Source: Taeniopygia guttata (Eukaryota; Chordata; Aves; Passeriformes; Estrildidae). Taken from it: DNA of 64,000 nt. A program made the translations under genes and the position numbers. Below the pieces are notes generated by a model, which saw only the letters and a list, made by a program, of their open reading frames with translations, was not told the DNA's origin and searched no databases. Shown piece by piece: positions 11,881 to 23,013 of the stretch; position 1 is the first letter of the stretch; every line of letters starts with the position of its first letter. The DNA lies in the NCBI RefSeq assembly GCF_048771995.1, contig NC_133024.1, positions 114,154,501 through 114,218,500 on the forward strand. Reading direction: 5' to 3'.

Positions 11881-12121
11881 GGAAGAAAGGGAAAAATGCC
11901 TGGCTGATGGATGTTTATAAATGTGCTGCATGGATAAAGGGGATGGCTCTTCCCTGCCCGGAGCAGCAGCTGGAAAAGCAAACTTCCAGCAGGAAGAACC
12001 TGACTCAGCTTCTGCTGGTTCAGGGGGTTTCAGCATCAGGAGAAAGGGAATAGCCGTGTTCTCCTCATCCCACTTCCAACTTGTCCCAGGTGCTCATCCA
12101 AAGGTTTTCCTGCTTGTTGGG

Positions 12122-12739
12122 TGTCGGAATCTGTGGTATTGATGATTCCAGGATTGTAGAAAGTCTCTGTCTTTCAGCCCCTCTGCCAAAGCAGAAGCCA
12201 TAATTCATCTGTGCTGGTTTCAATGTTGTTTATTCTGTTTATCTCTAACATGTTCTGCTGCCCTGCCGCAGCTCTGTCCTGCAGGGCAGCGTGTGGGGCT
12301 CTGCCCTCAGTGGGATGGTACAAACATTAAATACCACAAACTACCTGTGCTGGATTTACAATAACGTGCCAATATCTGTCACCTACGTTGGACAGTGTGT
12401 CCCCAGCCTGAACCAACAGAAAAATGCCAACACCACAGTGAAACATGGAGGGCATGAAGAAGGAGAAAAAGGACAAGGCACACCAAATTTCCTCCATCTT
12501 GTCCCCTTTGGACCCCTCATCTAGAATCCTAAAATTTTACTTTTGCACCCATGCCACACTTAATTATTACTTATATCAAACACTCAGAGCTGGTAATTCA
12601 TCCTGTAAGATTGAAAACTCTTTTCCACGGACAGAGATCACAGCCAGTGTCTCTGGGGGCTCTGTCCAGGGGGGTTCCTGACCCCTGCCAGGGTCCCAGG
12701 CCTGCCAGGACAGCCAGAGGGAAGCTCTGGATTCCCACA
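12122..12739 (-). mobile_element. Solo LTR, family G, copy 2 (6-bp target duplication)
   Basis: The 618-bp element is almost identical to the reverse complement of the copy at 2,681. Perfect 6-bp direct repeats GTTGGG flank it at 12,116-12,121 and 12,740-12,745. The polyadenylation signal lies on the minus strand. The + strand 77-codon open frame at 12,291-12,524 is antisense to LTR transcription and identical to that of copy 1, reflecting youth rather than demonstrated coding. Confidence 0.85.
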
Positions 12740-12745
12740 GTTGGG

Positions 12746-14071
12746 CAATGGAATCATGGAGTGATTTGTCTTGGGACCAACCATTTCTTCAAGGGTTCAG
12801 ACAGCACCCAAATAAATCCCCTGCTCTGGCATGGAAGTGGGGACAAACATGGAAAAACCCCACCTGCATTCTCAGGAAAGCTGTTCCCACCTGTTCCCCA
12901 TGTTCAGCAGTGCCTGAGGATGGAAACTGAGCAGATAAAACTGATTACAAATATACAAATCAATATTCTTTCTAAAATACTTGGGTTTCTCACATGTTTC
13001 TTAACTCAGACAATTCCAGGGCTCTTGTCCAGGCCCTGCTATCAAGACATAACTGGATAACTCCTACCCTCTGGAATTGCTATTTGAGGTTTTTCCTTTG
13101 CTCTGATGTCATTGTCCGTGGGATGATATTTCAATCCCACAGAAATTGTGTGCATTCTGCATTATTACCCAACGACACAGAAATGCACCAAGTTTTAAGT
13201 AACACAGAAGGAAATCTGGAGTTGATCACTCTTAGTCAGCTCTGATGGAGATAATTTGAATATTTGATTTAATTAGCCTTTAATGTTCCTCCTGTAGCAC
13301 AGATGGATTTCTGCTGAAGGCCACAGAAATGTCTGGACAAAAGGAAAATGGAGCTAAAGGGATGGAATATCTTTTATTTTGCATGTCTGTATAAGCTGCA
13401 GTTGTGTTTTATGAGGGCTTTTTTCAAAAAAATTGTTCAACCTCACAGCAAATTTGTTCACTGTCTCGAAAGGGAATATGGGAATTACCTACTTTCTACA
13501 AAGAAATAAAAGAAAATTCGTGGGAAATAGATTGGTAGAAAATTCTTAAAGCCTGACAGAAAACTCACATAGCAAACATCTGTATGCAAACATTAAGAAA
13601 TACAGACTTAGAAATGCCATAGAATAAGTCAGACATTATTAAGAGAGAAATAAAACTAAACACAAGGTTCAAAACATAGCCTTATAAATAAGACTAAATC
13701 CTGTAGAGAAACAGAACTATGAAAGATAAGTTGTAGTAAGACTAACGAGAAATAATTTTAAATTATTAGCTTTAAAACATTTACAACATAGTGTAGCTAA
13801 AACTGATAAACCAAGAAACACTTATAATGTATTATAATTAAGAAATAGTTAACTTCTAATAATAACAGCATGAATTATAACATCTGTATTGTCTCATCCT
13901 TCACATAAAAATAAAAGTCTTTAAAACACCCATCTCTAAAACAGAAAAAAAACCTTAATCCAAATTAATAGAGACAATTCCAGCATTTTACAGCAATTCC
14001 TTCCTGCTTTGTCACCCACTTTTTGGGAGAGCGTCTGTAATTGTTGTTCTCTCTGCTGGGAAGGTCAGTTT
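12746..14071. other. Unassigned; A-rich tract 13,490-13,960
   Basis: The second half has only about 26% GC, with ATAAAAATAAAAG near 13,905, and may be a degraded LTR. No second copy in the window allows a test. Confidence 0.35.
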
Positions 14072-14165
14072 TCATGGAATGGGTTGGGTTGGAAGAGACC
14101 TCAAAGCTCATCCAGCTCCACCTCCTGCCACGGGCAGGGAACCTTCCACCATCCCAGGTTTTTCA
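14072..14165 (-). mobile_element. CR1 LINE fragment
   Basis: Reverse CR1 3' end (GGAATGGGTTGGGTTGG...ACCATCCCAGG), short. A + strand CR1 piece of similar quality lies at 14,383-14,440. Confidence 0.7.
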
Positions 14166-14604
14166 GAGGGAAGCTTAACAACAATCCCACCAATCCAGAG
14201 ACTTCCCTCTCCTCCTCCTGCCTGGCTAAGAGGAAGATTTCCAGTGCTCCAGTGAGGTTTTTCAGATTTAATTAATTGGTGGCGTTTCATTAACTGCTCT
14301 AAAGTGGCACTGGAGGAAGGAGCTGAGAAGATCTGATGAGCTCCTGCACCTCATCCATCGGCTTCAAACGCCCAAAGAGTTGGATTAGATGGGATTTTGG
14401 GAAGGAATTCTTCCCTGGGAGGGTGAGGAGGCCCCAGAATGGAATTTTGTCACACGCTGGGCTCAGGCAACGTTGGGTCATCCAATCCAGATCCTCTCAA
14501 ATCCAAACAAATTCTTTTGGAATCAAAAGAGGGTTTTGGGATGGGTTTTTCCTTCAGCCGTGGCCCTGACAGGGATCATCGTGGGGATTGTAGCAGATGG
14601 AATC

Positions 14605-14838
14605 ATGGATGGGATTTTGGGAATTGTTCCATGAGAGGGTGGGAGGAGCTGGGATGGAATTCCCAGATTCCCCTGGATCCCTGGCAGTGCCCAAGGCCGG
14701 GTTGGACACTGGGACAGTGGAAGGTGTCCCTGCCATGGCAGGGGTGGGATGGGATGATCCTAAAATCCCTTCCACCCAAACCCACCACCCCATGATTCCA
14801 TGATTCCATGATTCCATTATTCCATTATTCCCTGATTC
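14605..14838 (+). mobile_element. CR1 LINE 3' end with ATTCCATG tail
   Basis: Complete 3' end from GATGGGATTTTGGG to the terminal octamer repeats (GATTCCAT)n at 14,790-14,838. The sequence beyond the tail (to about 15,112, resuming at 15,566) also follows the CR1 at 41,378. Confidence 0.88.
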
Positions 14839-15126
14839 CAATTTTTGTAACTAAATTTACCTGTGTTACTCCTCTTTCTAAAGTAAGCTTCTTACTAAAA
14901 ATACATTTCAATTCTCATTTTTCACATGAATAAAGAAAGAATTAACTCCCTTCCAAAATATACCCAAATATATACGAAAATATACCGAAATATAGCTCAT
15001 TTTTAATATCAGGATAATCATATTGAGGTTCCTAAATCCAGGGGGAAAAAGAGGGAATATCTTTCTCAATTTGATCCCACTCGTGAGAAATCCCATTGGT
15101 CCCAGAGCTGAGGCAGTGAAAAATGG

Positions 15127-15553
15127 GGGCCAGAGTGTGATGTGTTCTTTGAATGTTTGATTTTTTTATTTCAGTTGTTTGATTGTGTCATGTAATGATG
15201 GATTTCTGGGTTTTTTTTAGAGTTATTAGTAAATATTGTTATAGTATTTATAGATATTTGATTTAATATGTGTTTTTTCTGAAGTTTCATTTTGTTTGTA
15301 ACAGTTGGTGATTTGGAAAGTGAATAGAATAAATACTTTAAAAGTTTAATAATGTAATTTGGAAATATTATGATTTTTGTAATGCTTAACTAAAACTTTT
15401 TAAAGTAATTTTTGTAATTTACTTTAAAATTTTTGTTTGTTACTGATAATACTTTTGATTTGGCTTTGATTATGACTTGAGTTCTTTGTAATGCTGTAAA
15501 GACAGGTTTTGGAGATTTGTTAGGTAAAAAAATTTAATTATTATGAAAAATGG
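15127..15553. mobile_element. T-rich, C-depleted insertion with 10-bp direct repeats
   Basis: About 427 bp interrupts a segment that is continuous at 41,870-41,900. TGAAAAATGG is present at 15,117-15,126 and 15,544-15,553 and may be a target duplication. In 15,241-15,540 only about 15 of 300 bases are C against about 49 G. I do not recognise the element type. Confidence 0.4.
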
Positions 15554-15994
15554 TGGCATTGTCAATGGAAAAGCTGGAGTGGACCTCTGGAATTTGTCAC
15601 ACATTCGGAGAGAAAAAAATGGGAAAAAGCCATTAAGGTGGGAAGTTTTTGGTTTTCTCAGTGGGAATCACCTCTGATTGTGTCTGATTCCAGGGAATAA
15701 CCCATCCCTGGCACCCACTGATTTTAAGTTTAAAATATTCAGGAAATTTAAAATATTCAGAAGTTTTATAAGGGCTCCTACATGCAATCATATTTAGGTA
15801 TTTGTCTGGATTTTTGAGGCCTTTCATTTCCCCACATGTTTCTTGTTATTAATTTTTTTTTTATGCTGTTTTTCTGCCTTTTCCTCTGCTGGTCATAAAC
15901 ATTCAACTCTTTTCAAACCACCATCAAAAAAAAAAAAAATTTTAGGAAACCCCCTGAAAATACTATTACTGAAAAAAAACCCCAATTGGAAACA

Positions 15995-16455
15995 AATAAA
16001 TACAATGGAAAGAAAGAAATAAAATGGAAATAAAGAAATAAAATGGAAATAGATAAATTAAATAGATATAAAGAAATAAAGACATAAAATGGAAATAAAG
16101 ATATAAAATTGAAATAAAGCAATAAAGAAATGAAATGGAAATAAATAAAGAAATAAAATAGAAATTAATAAATACAATGGAAAAAGAAATAAATAAATTA
16201 AAAATATATAAATAAAATGGGAATAAAGAAAGAAATAAAATGGAAATAAAAATAAAATGGAAATAAAGAAATAAAATGGAAATAAATAAAATTGATATAA
16301 AGAAAGACATAAAATGGACATAAATAAAAACAATTAAAATAAAGAAAGAAATGAAACTGAAATAATGGAAATTATTAAGTAGAATTGAAAAAAATAAAAT
16401 GGAAATAAAGATATAAAATGAGAATAAAGGAAGAAATAAAATGGAAATAAATAAA
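15995..16455. repeat. AAAT-based minisatellite (AATAAAATGGAAATAAAG)n
   Basis: About 460 bp of purine-rich tandem sequence built from AAAT, GGAAAT and AAAG blocks of irregular order. The Phe/Ile/Leu-rich minus-strand open frames are artefacts. Confidence 0.85.
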
Positions 16456-16973
16456 AGAGTTCTTGTATCCAGGGAGAAAAAGGACCAAATGTGGTGGAAT
16501 GTTTTACCAGAACATTCTCCTGCAGGCCCTGATGCAGAATTTGTAGGATGGAGTCAAACCAGGAAGACCAGAAGGAAAAGATCCTTTAGGTCAGGCCTTT
16601 TTTAGCTGAGTTATTTAATCTGGGTCAATTTTTGAAATAAAAAGTCAAAACATTTTATTTTAAAACTGCCAGAGCGCAAGATGAACTGTTGTTTTAAAAT
16701 GGTTCCTGCTCTTCTGCGCTGCGTTGAGTGACAGCCTGCTCTGGAATGTCATCCCTGGGCGAATTTTCTCCTCCTCATTTATTTTAATTCTTATTTTCAT
16801 AACCCTTCCACCTCGTTGGTGAGGTTCTGAGAAGCCACCGTGCTCTGCCACCGCAGGATGGAGGGAGAATCACGCAGGTGATGAAAGCTGAAACTTTCCC
16901 TTTGGCTTCCAGAAAAGTGGGAAGGAAAGGAGTGAGGATGGAAAACAGAAATCCTGTCTGGAGCAGGACCCAC

Positions 16974-17352
16974 ATTGTAAATGCAGAGGAACCCAATAGG
17001 AAGAAATGCTGATGTCTGACTCAATTCAGAAGGCTGAATGATTTCTTTATTATAACTATGCTAAAATACATTAATATCCTATATAAAAGGAAGATACTAA
17101 AACAACAAACCTACTTTATCTCTAACTAAGCTCGTGCCCCTCTCTGAGAGCCTGGCCCCAGGTGGGTTGGATTGGCCATCAGCTCAAACAATCCTCACCA
17201 GAATCCAACCAAGCAACACCCCAGGGAAACAATTCTCCAAAAACACTTTACATGGGAAAACAAGGAGCAGAAATAGAAATGGTTTTCTCTTTCATTTCTC
17301 TCTGTGCACCTCTATGAAAAATCCTGAGAGGGAGAGAAATGTGCTTGCCACA
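16974..17352 (-). mobile_element. LTR-like element, family F, copy B
   Basis: This 379-bp copy is very similar to those at 1,915 and 62,202. AATAAAG lies on the minus strand near 17,045. A 7-bp direct repeat, GACCCAC, is present at 16,967-16,973 and 17,353-17,359 if the left end is taken as ATTGTAAATG. That supports insertion boundaries, although 7 bp is longer than the usual LTR duplication. Confidence 0.7.
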
Positions 17353-17454
17353 GACCCACACTCAGCTCTGACTTCTCTCAGGTTTCTCTCCCTGTACCAA
17401 AAACCCTCAGCACAGAAAGCTGGGACAGGGAGAACCTGAGTCGTGTTGCTTTTG

Positions 17455-17990
17455 AGAATTCCCAAAATCCCTGAGGTTGGAAAAGCTCTCCCAGCCCAGG
17501 GAGTCCCAGCTGGGCCCCATGCCCACCTTGTCCCCAGCCCAGAGCACTCAGTGCCACCTCCAGGGGACACCTGCAGGGATGGGCACTCCAAAGCTCCCTG
17601 GGCAGCCCCTGCCAGGGCCTGAGCCCCCTTTCCATGGGGAAATTGCTGCTGCTGTCCCAGCTGAGCCTGCCCTGGCCCAGCCTGAGGCCGTTCCCTCTCC
17701 TCCTGTCCCTGTTCCCTGGAGCAGAGCCCGACCCCCCGGCTGTCCCCTCCTGGCAGGAGCTGTGCAGAGCCACAAGGTCCCCCCTGAGCCTCCTTTTCTC
17801 CAGGCTCAGCCCCTTCCCAGCTCCCTCAGGAATTCTCCAGCCCCTTCCCAGCTCCCTCAGGAATTCTCCAGCCCCTTCCCAGCTCCGTTCCCTGCCCTGG
17901 ACACGCTCCAGCCCCTCCAGGTCTCTCCTGCAGGACCAGAACTGGACACAGCCCTTGAGGGGCCTCTCAGAGCCAGCCCAGAGGACAAAA
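17455..17990 (-). mobile_element. CR1 LINE fragment, ~535 bp
   Basis: Reverse CR1 with GCCTCCTTTTCTCCAGGCTCAG-type sequence. It begins about 100 bp past the family F LTR copy B and holds an internal 31-bp tandem expansion. Confidence 0.8.
17810..17887. repeat. 31-bp tandem repeat inside a CR1
   Basis: CCCCTTCCCAGCTCC starts at 17,810, 17,841 and 17,872, a period of exactly 31 bp, within the minus-strand CR1 at 17,455-17,990. Confidence 0.85.
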
Positions 17991-18424
17991 TCTCACTCAT
18001 TAAAAATCAAACACTGCCCAAATCCCAGTGAGATGGCTTTTCCATGAGTCTGTTTTTACAGTAATTACAGGATAGCTTTAAAAAAAAAAAAAATCAGATT
18101 GGCATTAACAGTGGCACAGCAGCACTTGGATGCCCTCCCTGAGGCCGGAATTGAGAACAATTCCATTTATCCCTCTCCTCCGAGCTATGCCAGCCACGCT
18201 GAGGGCACATTTTGACACAGATTTATTGGGAGGCTGCAGGAACAGCTGAGGTGCACTCAGCACAACAGGGCCCTGTGGTGGATGGAGCATTTCTAACAAC
18301 CCTTCCCCACTTTTTTTGGGATTTATGGCTTTGCTGGTGGATATAGAAGCGGCCTGGGAGAAGAGCAGTGCATCCTCTTGCTTGAGTGTAGCAGAGAGCC
18401 ACGTGGCTCAGTCCTTTCCCTGAA

Positions 18425-18486
18425 AATTCAGCGTGGTCAGACCTTAATCAAGCATTCCTCGGGAATTCAAGGTGGTCAGACCTTAA
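18425..18486. repeat. 38-bp tandem duplication
   Basis: Two copies of AATTCARNGTGGTCAGACCTTAAT lie at about 18,425 and 18,463. Confidence 0.7.
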
Positions 18487-19032
18487 TAAATCCCATTCCA
18501 TGCGCTATTTCCAGCTGCCTGTTGGCAAATCAGAGCATGGAGTGCCAGGAGCCACTCGAGCTTTTCCCTTGCATCATCTGCAGCCAGGAGGTGACAAAAG
18601 GAGCCCAACTGTCCCTTGTCCCTCAGCTGTGCCCTAGCCCTGGCTGCCCATTCCTGCCCCAACCTGCTGAGTGCCAGGAAAAGAGAAATAAATGCAACAC
18701 CAAGCAGAGAATCAGGGAATTGGAGAATCAAGGAATGGTTTGGGTTCAAACAGCATCTCAGTCCTTGGGCAGGCATGGATCAGCTTGCTCAAGGCCTCAA
18801 AGAGAGATTTCAGGCTCTGATGGTTTTTGTCTTGTGCATCCAGGGATTAGAGATCATTCAAGGAGAGTCTCTATCCCAGATGCCAGGACAGACAGCAAGA
18901 AATTAAGGAAGCTGATATCCTGCCACAGAACACATCCCTGCAGCAGCCTGGTTCCTTGGATACCCCGAACCACATTCCTGTTGGCCTCATCTCCCACCTG
19001 ATGGGAGATTTAAAATGTTCATAATAAACACT

Positions 19033-19100
19033 TCATCCTGAGGGGCAGCTCCGATCTCTGCCCTCTGTGACAGGGACAGGACCCAGGGAGCAGCTGGAGC
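19033..19100 (+). mobile_element. CR1 LINE short fragment
   Basis: GATCTCTGCCCTCTGTGACAGGGACAGGACCC is characteristic of internal CR1 3' sequence. Confidence 0.6.
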
Positions 19101-19339
19101 TGTATCAGGATATTCCCTGATTCCATAATCCTTTCTCCTGCCTGCTGGGACACAGCAGATATTTCCTCACAGGTAACTCAGCACTTTACACAACTCCTCT
19201 GCATCCCGATTTAAAAATCCTTTCCCGTCATGACAAACCTGAACTTCGGGGCTTTGTATTCCCTTAGGTGAATGTACCACGAGATCCTGGAATTCTGCTC
19301 CCTGATTTTAACTCGCCTCATCGCCTTTTTGGGGCGGGG

Positions 19340-19401
19340 ACCCTGCGAAAGTGAAGCCAAAATTCGGTGCCGCCGGCCCGAGCTCCCTCTGCCGGTGCCG
19401 G
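19340..19401. other. CpG-rich flank of the 11-bp minisatellite
   Basis: A short GC- and CpG-rich stretch (GTGCCGCCGGCCCGAGCTC and neighbours) leads into the array. A second CpG-rich stretch follows the array at 20,734-20,790. They could be remnants of one CpG island split by repeat expansion; no exon is evident. Confidence 0.35.
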
Positions 19402-20733
19402 TCCCGCAGCGCCCTCCCGCATCCCACCGGGATCCCACCGCATCCCGCCTGGATCCTGCCGGGATCCCTCCAACATCCCACCTGGATCCCGCCAGGATCC
19501 TGCCGGGATCCCTCCAACATCCCACCCGGATCCCGCCCGGATCCTGCCGGGATCCCTCCAACATCCCGCCCGGATCCCCCCCAGATCCTGCCTGCATCCT
19601 GCCCGCATCCCACCGGGATCCCACCCGCATCCCGCATCCCGCCTAGATCCCACCTAGATCCCACCGGGATCCTGCTCGTATCCCGCCCGGATCCCGCCGG
19701 GATCCCTCCCGCATCCTGCCTGGATCCTGCCCACATCCCACATCCCGCATCCCGCCCAGATCCCACCTGGATCCCTCCTGTATCCCACTTGGATCCTGCC
19801 CGCATCCCACTCATATCCCACCGGGATCCCACCCGCATCCCGCATCCCGCATCCCGCATCCTGCCTGGATCCCACCTGGATCCCACCCGAATCCCACCCG
19901 GATCCCACCGGGATCCCTCCTGCGTCCCTCCCGGATCCCGCCCAGATCCTTCCTGGGTCCCGTCTGGATCCCACCGAATCCCACCCGAGTCCCACTCGGA
20001 TCCCACACGGATCCTGTCCAGATCCCACCTGGATCCTGCCCACATCCCACCCAAATCCCTCACAGATCCCTCCCACATCCCGCCCGGATCCCCCCCAGAT
20101 CTCTCCTGGATCCCACCCAGATCCTGCCTGAATCCCTCACAGATCCCTCCCAGATCCCGCCCGGATTTCCCCCAGATCCCTCCTGGATCCCACCCAGATC
20201 CCACCCGAATCCCTCCCAGATCCTGCCCGGATCCCCCCCAGATCCCTCCTGTATCCCACCCAGATCCCTCCTGGATCCCTCCCAGATCCCTCCCGGATCC
20301 CCCCCAGATCCCTCCTGGATCCCACCCTGATCCCACCCGAATCCCACCCGGATGCCTCCCAGATCCCTCCTGGATCCCTCCCGGATCCCCCCCGGATCCC
20401 TCCTGGATCCCACCCAGATCCCGCCTGAATCCCTCCTGGATCCCTCCTGGATCCCCCCCGGATCCCTCCCGGATCCTGCCCACATCCCACCCAAATCCTT
20501 CACAGATCCCTCCCAGATCCCGCCCAGATCCCACCCGAATCCCTCCAGATCCCTCCCGGATCCCGCCCAGATCCCTCCTGGATCCCACCCAGATCCCTCC
20601 CAGATCCCTCCTGGATCCCACCCGGATCCCACCTGGATCCCACCCAGATCCTGCCCAAATCCCTCCCAGATCCCACCCAGATCCCTCCTGGATCCCACCC
20701 GGATCCCCCCCGGATCCCGCCCGGAGCCGGGAT
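19402..20733. repeat. 11-bp minisatellite (YGGATCCCDCC)n, G-quadruplex-prone
   Basis: About 1.33 kb of 11-bp units such as CGGATCCCACC, TGGATCCCTCC and CAGATCCCTCC, roughly 120 copies, many with a BamHI site (GGATCC). The minus strand has runs of GGG every 1-5 bases. The long open frames on both strands (483 and 501 codons) exist because three 11-bp units make 33 bp and stop codons are rare. They are not genes. Confidence 0.92.
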
Positions 20734-21117
20734 GCGCTTCCCAGAGCGATCCCGCGGCTCCATCCAGCCCCAGCGCCCAGGGAGCCGGGCTCCTGGCAGT
20801 GAGAGCCATACAAACTCCCTTTGGGTGTTTATTTGGGAGTGGAAGGCATCCAACCCCCGAGCGGGAAGAGCTTTATCCCGATCCAGGCAAAAAGTTGGCG
20901 TCAGGATCTGGAAGAGCCGGGAAGCAAAAAAACCTTGAGTCAGGATTGAGCCAAGCTCAAAGCATGGGAGTGAAGAGCTCTCAGTTCCCTGTTCCTGCTG
21001 TTCAGAATTGCCCTGGGTTTTTTTTTTTTTTTTTAGGAAGTTGATTTGGGAAAACATCCCAATTTCCTTGGTGAAGTGGAATTGCCAAATCCTTTTGCAC
21101 CATCAGAGGCTTTTTTG

Positions 21118-21450
21118 GGCCTGTTCAGGCTGGAGAGGAGAAGCTCCAGGGAGAGCTCAGAGCCCTGCCAGGGCCCAGAGGGGCTCCAGGAGAGCTGCAG
21201 AGGGACTGGGGACAAGGATGGAGGGACAGGAGCCAGGGAATGGCTTCAAAGTAGGATTTGATGGAATATTGGGAAACAATTCTTCCCTGGGAAGGTGGGC
21301 AAGGGCTGGGATGGAATTCCCAGAGAATCCCCTGGATCCCTGGCAGTGCCCAAGGCCAGGTTAGACACTGGGGCTGGAGCAGCCTGGCACAGTGGGAGGT
21401 GTCCCTGCCAGGTTCCCTTCCAACTCAAACCATTCCAGGATTCTTTAAGC
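21118..21450 (+). mobile_element. CR1 LINE 3' fragment
   Basis: Begins GCCTGTTCAGGCTGGAGAGG and ends in CCAACTCAAACCATTCCAGG. Confidence 0.85.
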
Positions 21451-21948
21451 CTCTGGTTTGTAGGAAAGTAATTTGCAGGGAATTCTTAAATTCCCACCAC
21501 GGTTCAGCAAACTGACTTTTTAAAAAGGAAAATCAAAGGCACACACCCCCAGAGCTCCTGTTGGCTCCAGAAGGAAGCCGGGATGTCACCACGAGAAATT
21601 CAGGCAGTGACAGGACTCTGCTTCCGTAGCTGCAATAAGCAGGAAAATCCAACTGGATTAAGCCCCTATTTTTTCCCAGGAATTCCCACTTCATGGAGTA
21701 GTAATTTAATTTTCTCCTCTCTTCTTCATTGGCAGAGACAAAACTTCCAATTGATTACTGGTTTAGGCTTTTTATTTTTAATTTTTTTTTTTCTTCTTTT
21801 GAGGAAGGAGAAGACAGGAAGAACAGGGCTAAGGAGGGATTGTAGGACTGGACCCTATGGAAGACCAAGATTTCCTGTGATCTTCCAGCACTCCTTAGAG
21901 GGTGCCATCATAGAGATTCCAAATAAAACTGGGGCTTTATTTTTAATG

Positions 21949-22170
21949 TCCCCTTTTTTTACCCATTTTCTTAAAAAAATAAATGTTGAGGCTTTTTAAT
22001 CTCCCCCTTTTTTTTCCCCATTTTCTTAAGAAACCCCAACATGTTGGGACTATTAAATCTACCTCTTTTTTTTTTTTTTTTTTTTTCATTCTCTTAAAAA
22101 AATAAATGTTGGGACTTTTTAATCTCCTTTTTCTTTTTTTTTTTTTTTCCATTTTCTTGAAAAAATAACT
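21949..22170. repeat. ~60-bp minisatellite with poly-T spacers
   Basis: Four diverged units carry ATTTTCTTAAAAAAAT followed by AAATGTTGNG and TTTTTAATCTCC, with T runs between. Starts at about 21,965, 22,021, 22,087 and 22,149 give spacings of 56-66 bp. It ends about 400 bp upstream of the RUNX promoter. Confidence 0.75.
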
Positions 22171-22570
22171 CTCCTTACAGGGGTGTCCCCTCCAGCTGAT
22201 TCCCAATGTTTAACAGGATGAGTTCCACATCCTGCTGCCTTCAGAGCAGCCTCAAACCCAGGTTTGAATTCCTATGGAATAAGCAGCAATGAAGTCGCTA
22301 TCAAAATAAGCAGGAGCTCCAAAAAAACCTCCAACAACCAAACAAGAGGAGTTGAATGAACTCATCAAAGACCTTTTGGAGCACTGGGGCTGGTGAATCA
22401 CCAGTTTTTCCCTCCCTCAGCAACTCCATCCTTTCCTGGAGCCCCGGGGAGGGCAGGTGGAGTGGGGAGGGCATGACTTCAGCAAGTTAAAAAAAAAAAA
22501 AAAAACCCTTCCCCAAAAAAAAGAAAAAGGCAGAAAGTCGACATCACCCCAGTCATGTGATAGAAAAGGA

Positions 22571-22670
22571 CCAATGGAGGCAGGTCCTGGAAAGGGGAAC
22601 AGTTAAATTTGTAATTTGGGTTGTGTGAAACACTTCTTTGGGCCTCATAAACAACCACAGAACCACAAGT
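22571..22670 (+). promoter_or_regulatory. RUNX3: RUNX P1 (distal) core promoter
   Basis: A CCAAT box lies at 22,571-22,575 and a TATA-like TTAAATTT at 22,603-22,610. These are followed by TTGTGTGAAA and a block ending in two adjacent RUNX sites, AACCACA at 22,653-22,659 and 22,661-22,667. The arrangement GTTGTGTGAA...CCTCA-AAACAACCACAGAACCACAAGT is the conserved hallmark I know from the RUNX2 P1 start region, where the paired sites mediate auto- and cross-regulation by RUNX proteins. Transcription probably starts near 22,620-22,640; the exact site is inferred. Confidence 0.75.
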
Positions 22671-23013
22671 TGGGTACGGAGGCAGTCACCCAAGAGCGGG
22701 TCCGGGATATTGGTCAGCAGGGAGGGCGAATCGTTGTGCCTGCAAACCACAGGGTTTCGGAGGCTGGTAAGCATCATCAACCACAACCAAGCCGCTGGTT
22801 TTTTTTCCCCCCTCCTTCTTTTTAAGAAATATTTTCAGAGTTCTCTGAGCAAAAGTAGCTCAGGATCCGCTCCCGAGGCGCCGGGATGGAGCCGAGAGGG
22901 ATGGCTGGGAGGAGGGTGGTGGCAATGACCAATCTTCACTTTGCACTCCCCAAGGTGGAAGAAACCCTAAATTGCCTCCCAGCGAAGAGAGAGTGAGTTT
23001 TAGAGAGGAAACA
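22630..23013 (+). other. RUNX3: Probable 5' UTR of the RUNX P1 transcript
   Basis: About 385 bases separate the predicted start region from the ATG. Besides the promoter pair, two further AACCACA sites occur at 22,745-22,751 and 22,779-22,785. The stretch 22,671-22,760 is unusually rich in CpG for this neighbourhood. A short T/C run follows at 22,800-22,824. No splice junction is needed to join it to the ATG, although GGTAAG at 22,765 resembles a donor. Confidence 0.5.

Noticed and set aside
17477..18047. Pro-rich frames of 137-184 codons
   Set aside because: They lie in a reverse-oriented CR1 with an internal tandem repeat.
19308..20813. Open frames of about 500 codons on both strands
   Set aside because: They arise from the 11-bp minisatellite (three units make 33 bp) and translate to monotonous GSRWDPGGI or PPGSRPDPS repeats.
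22616..22825. Treating the 69-codon frame with GTAAG at 22,768 as an ordinary coding exon
   Set aside because: The same bases match the conserved RUNX P1 promoter/5' UTR block with tandem AACCACA sites, which explains them better.
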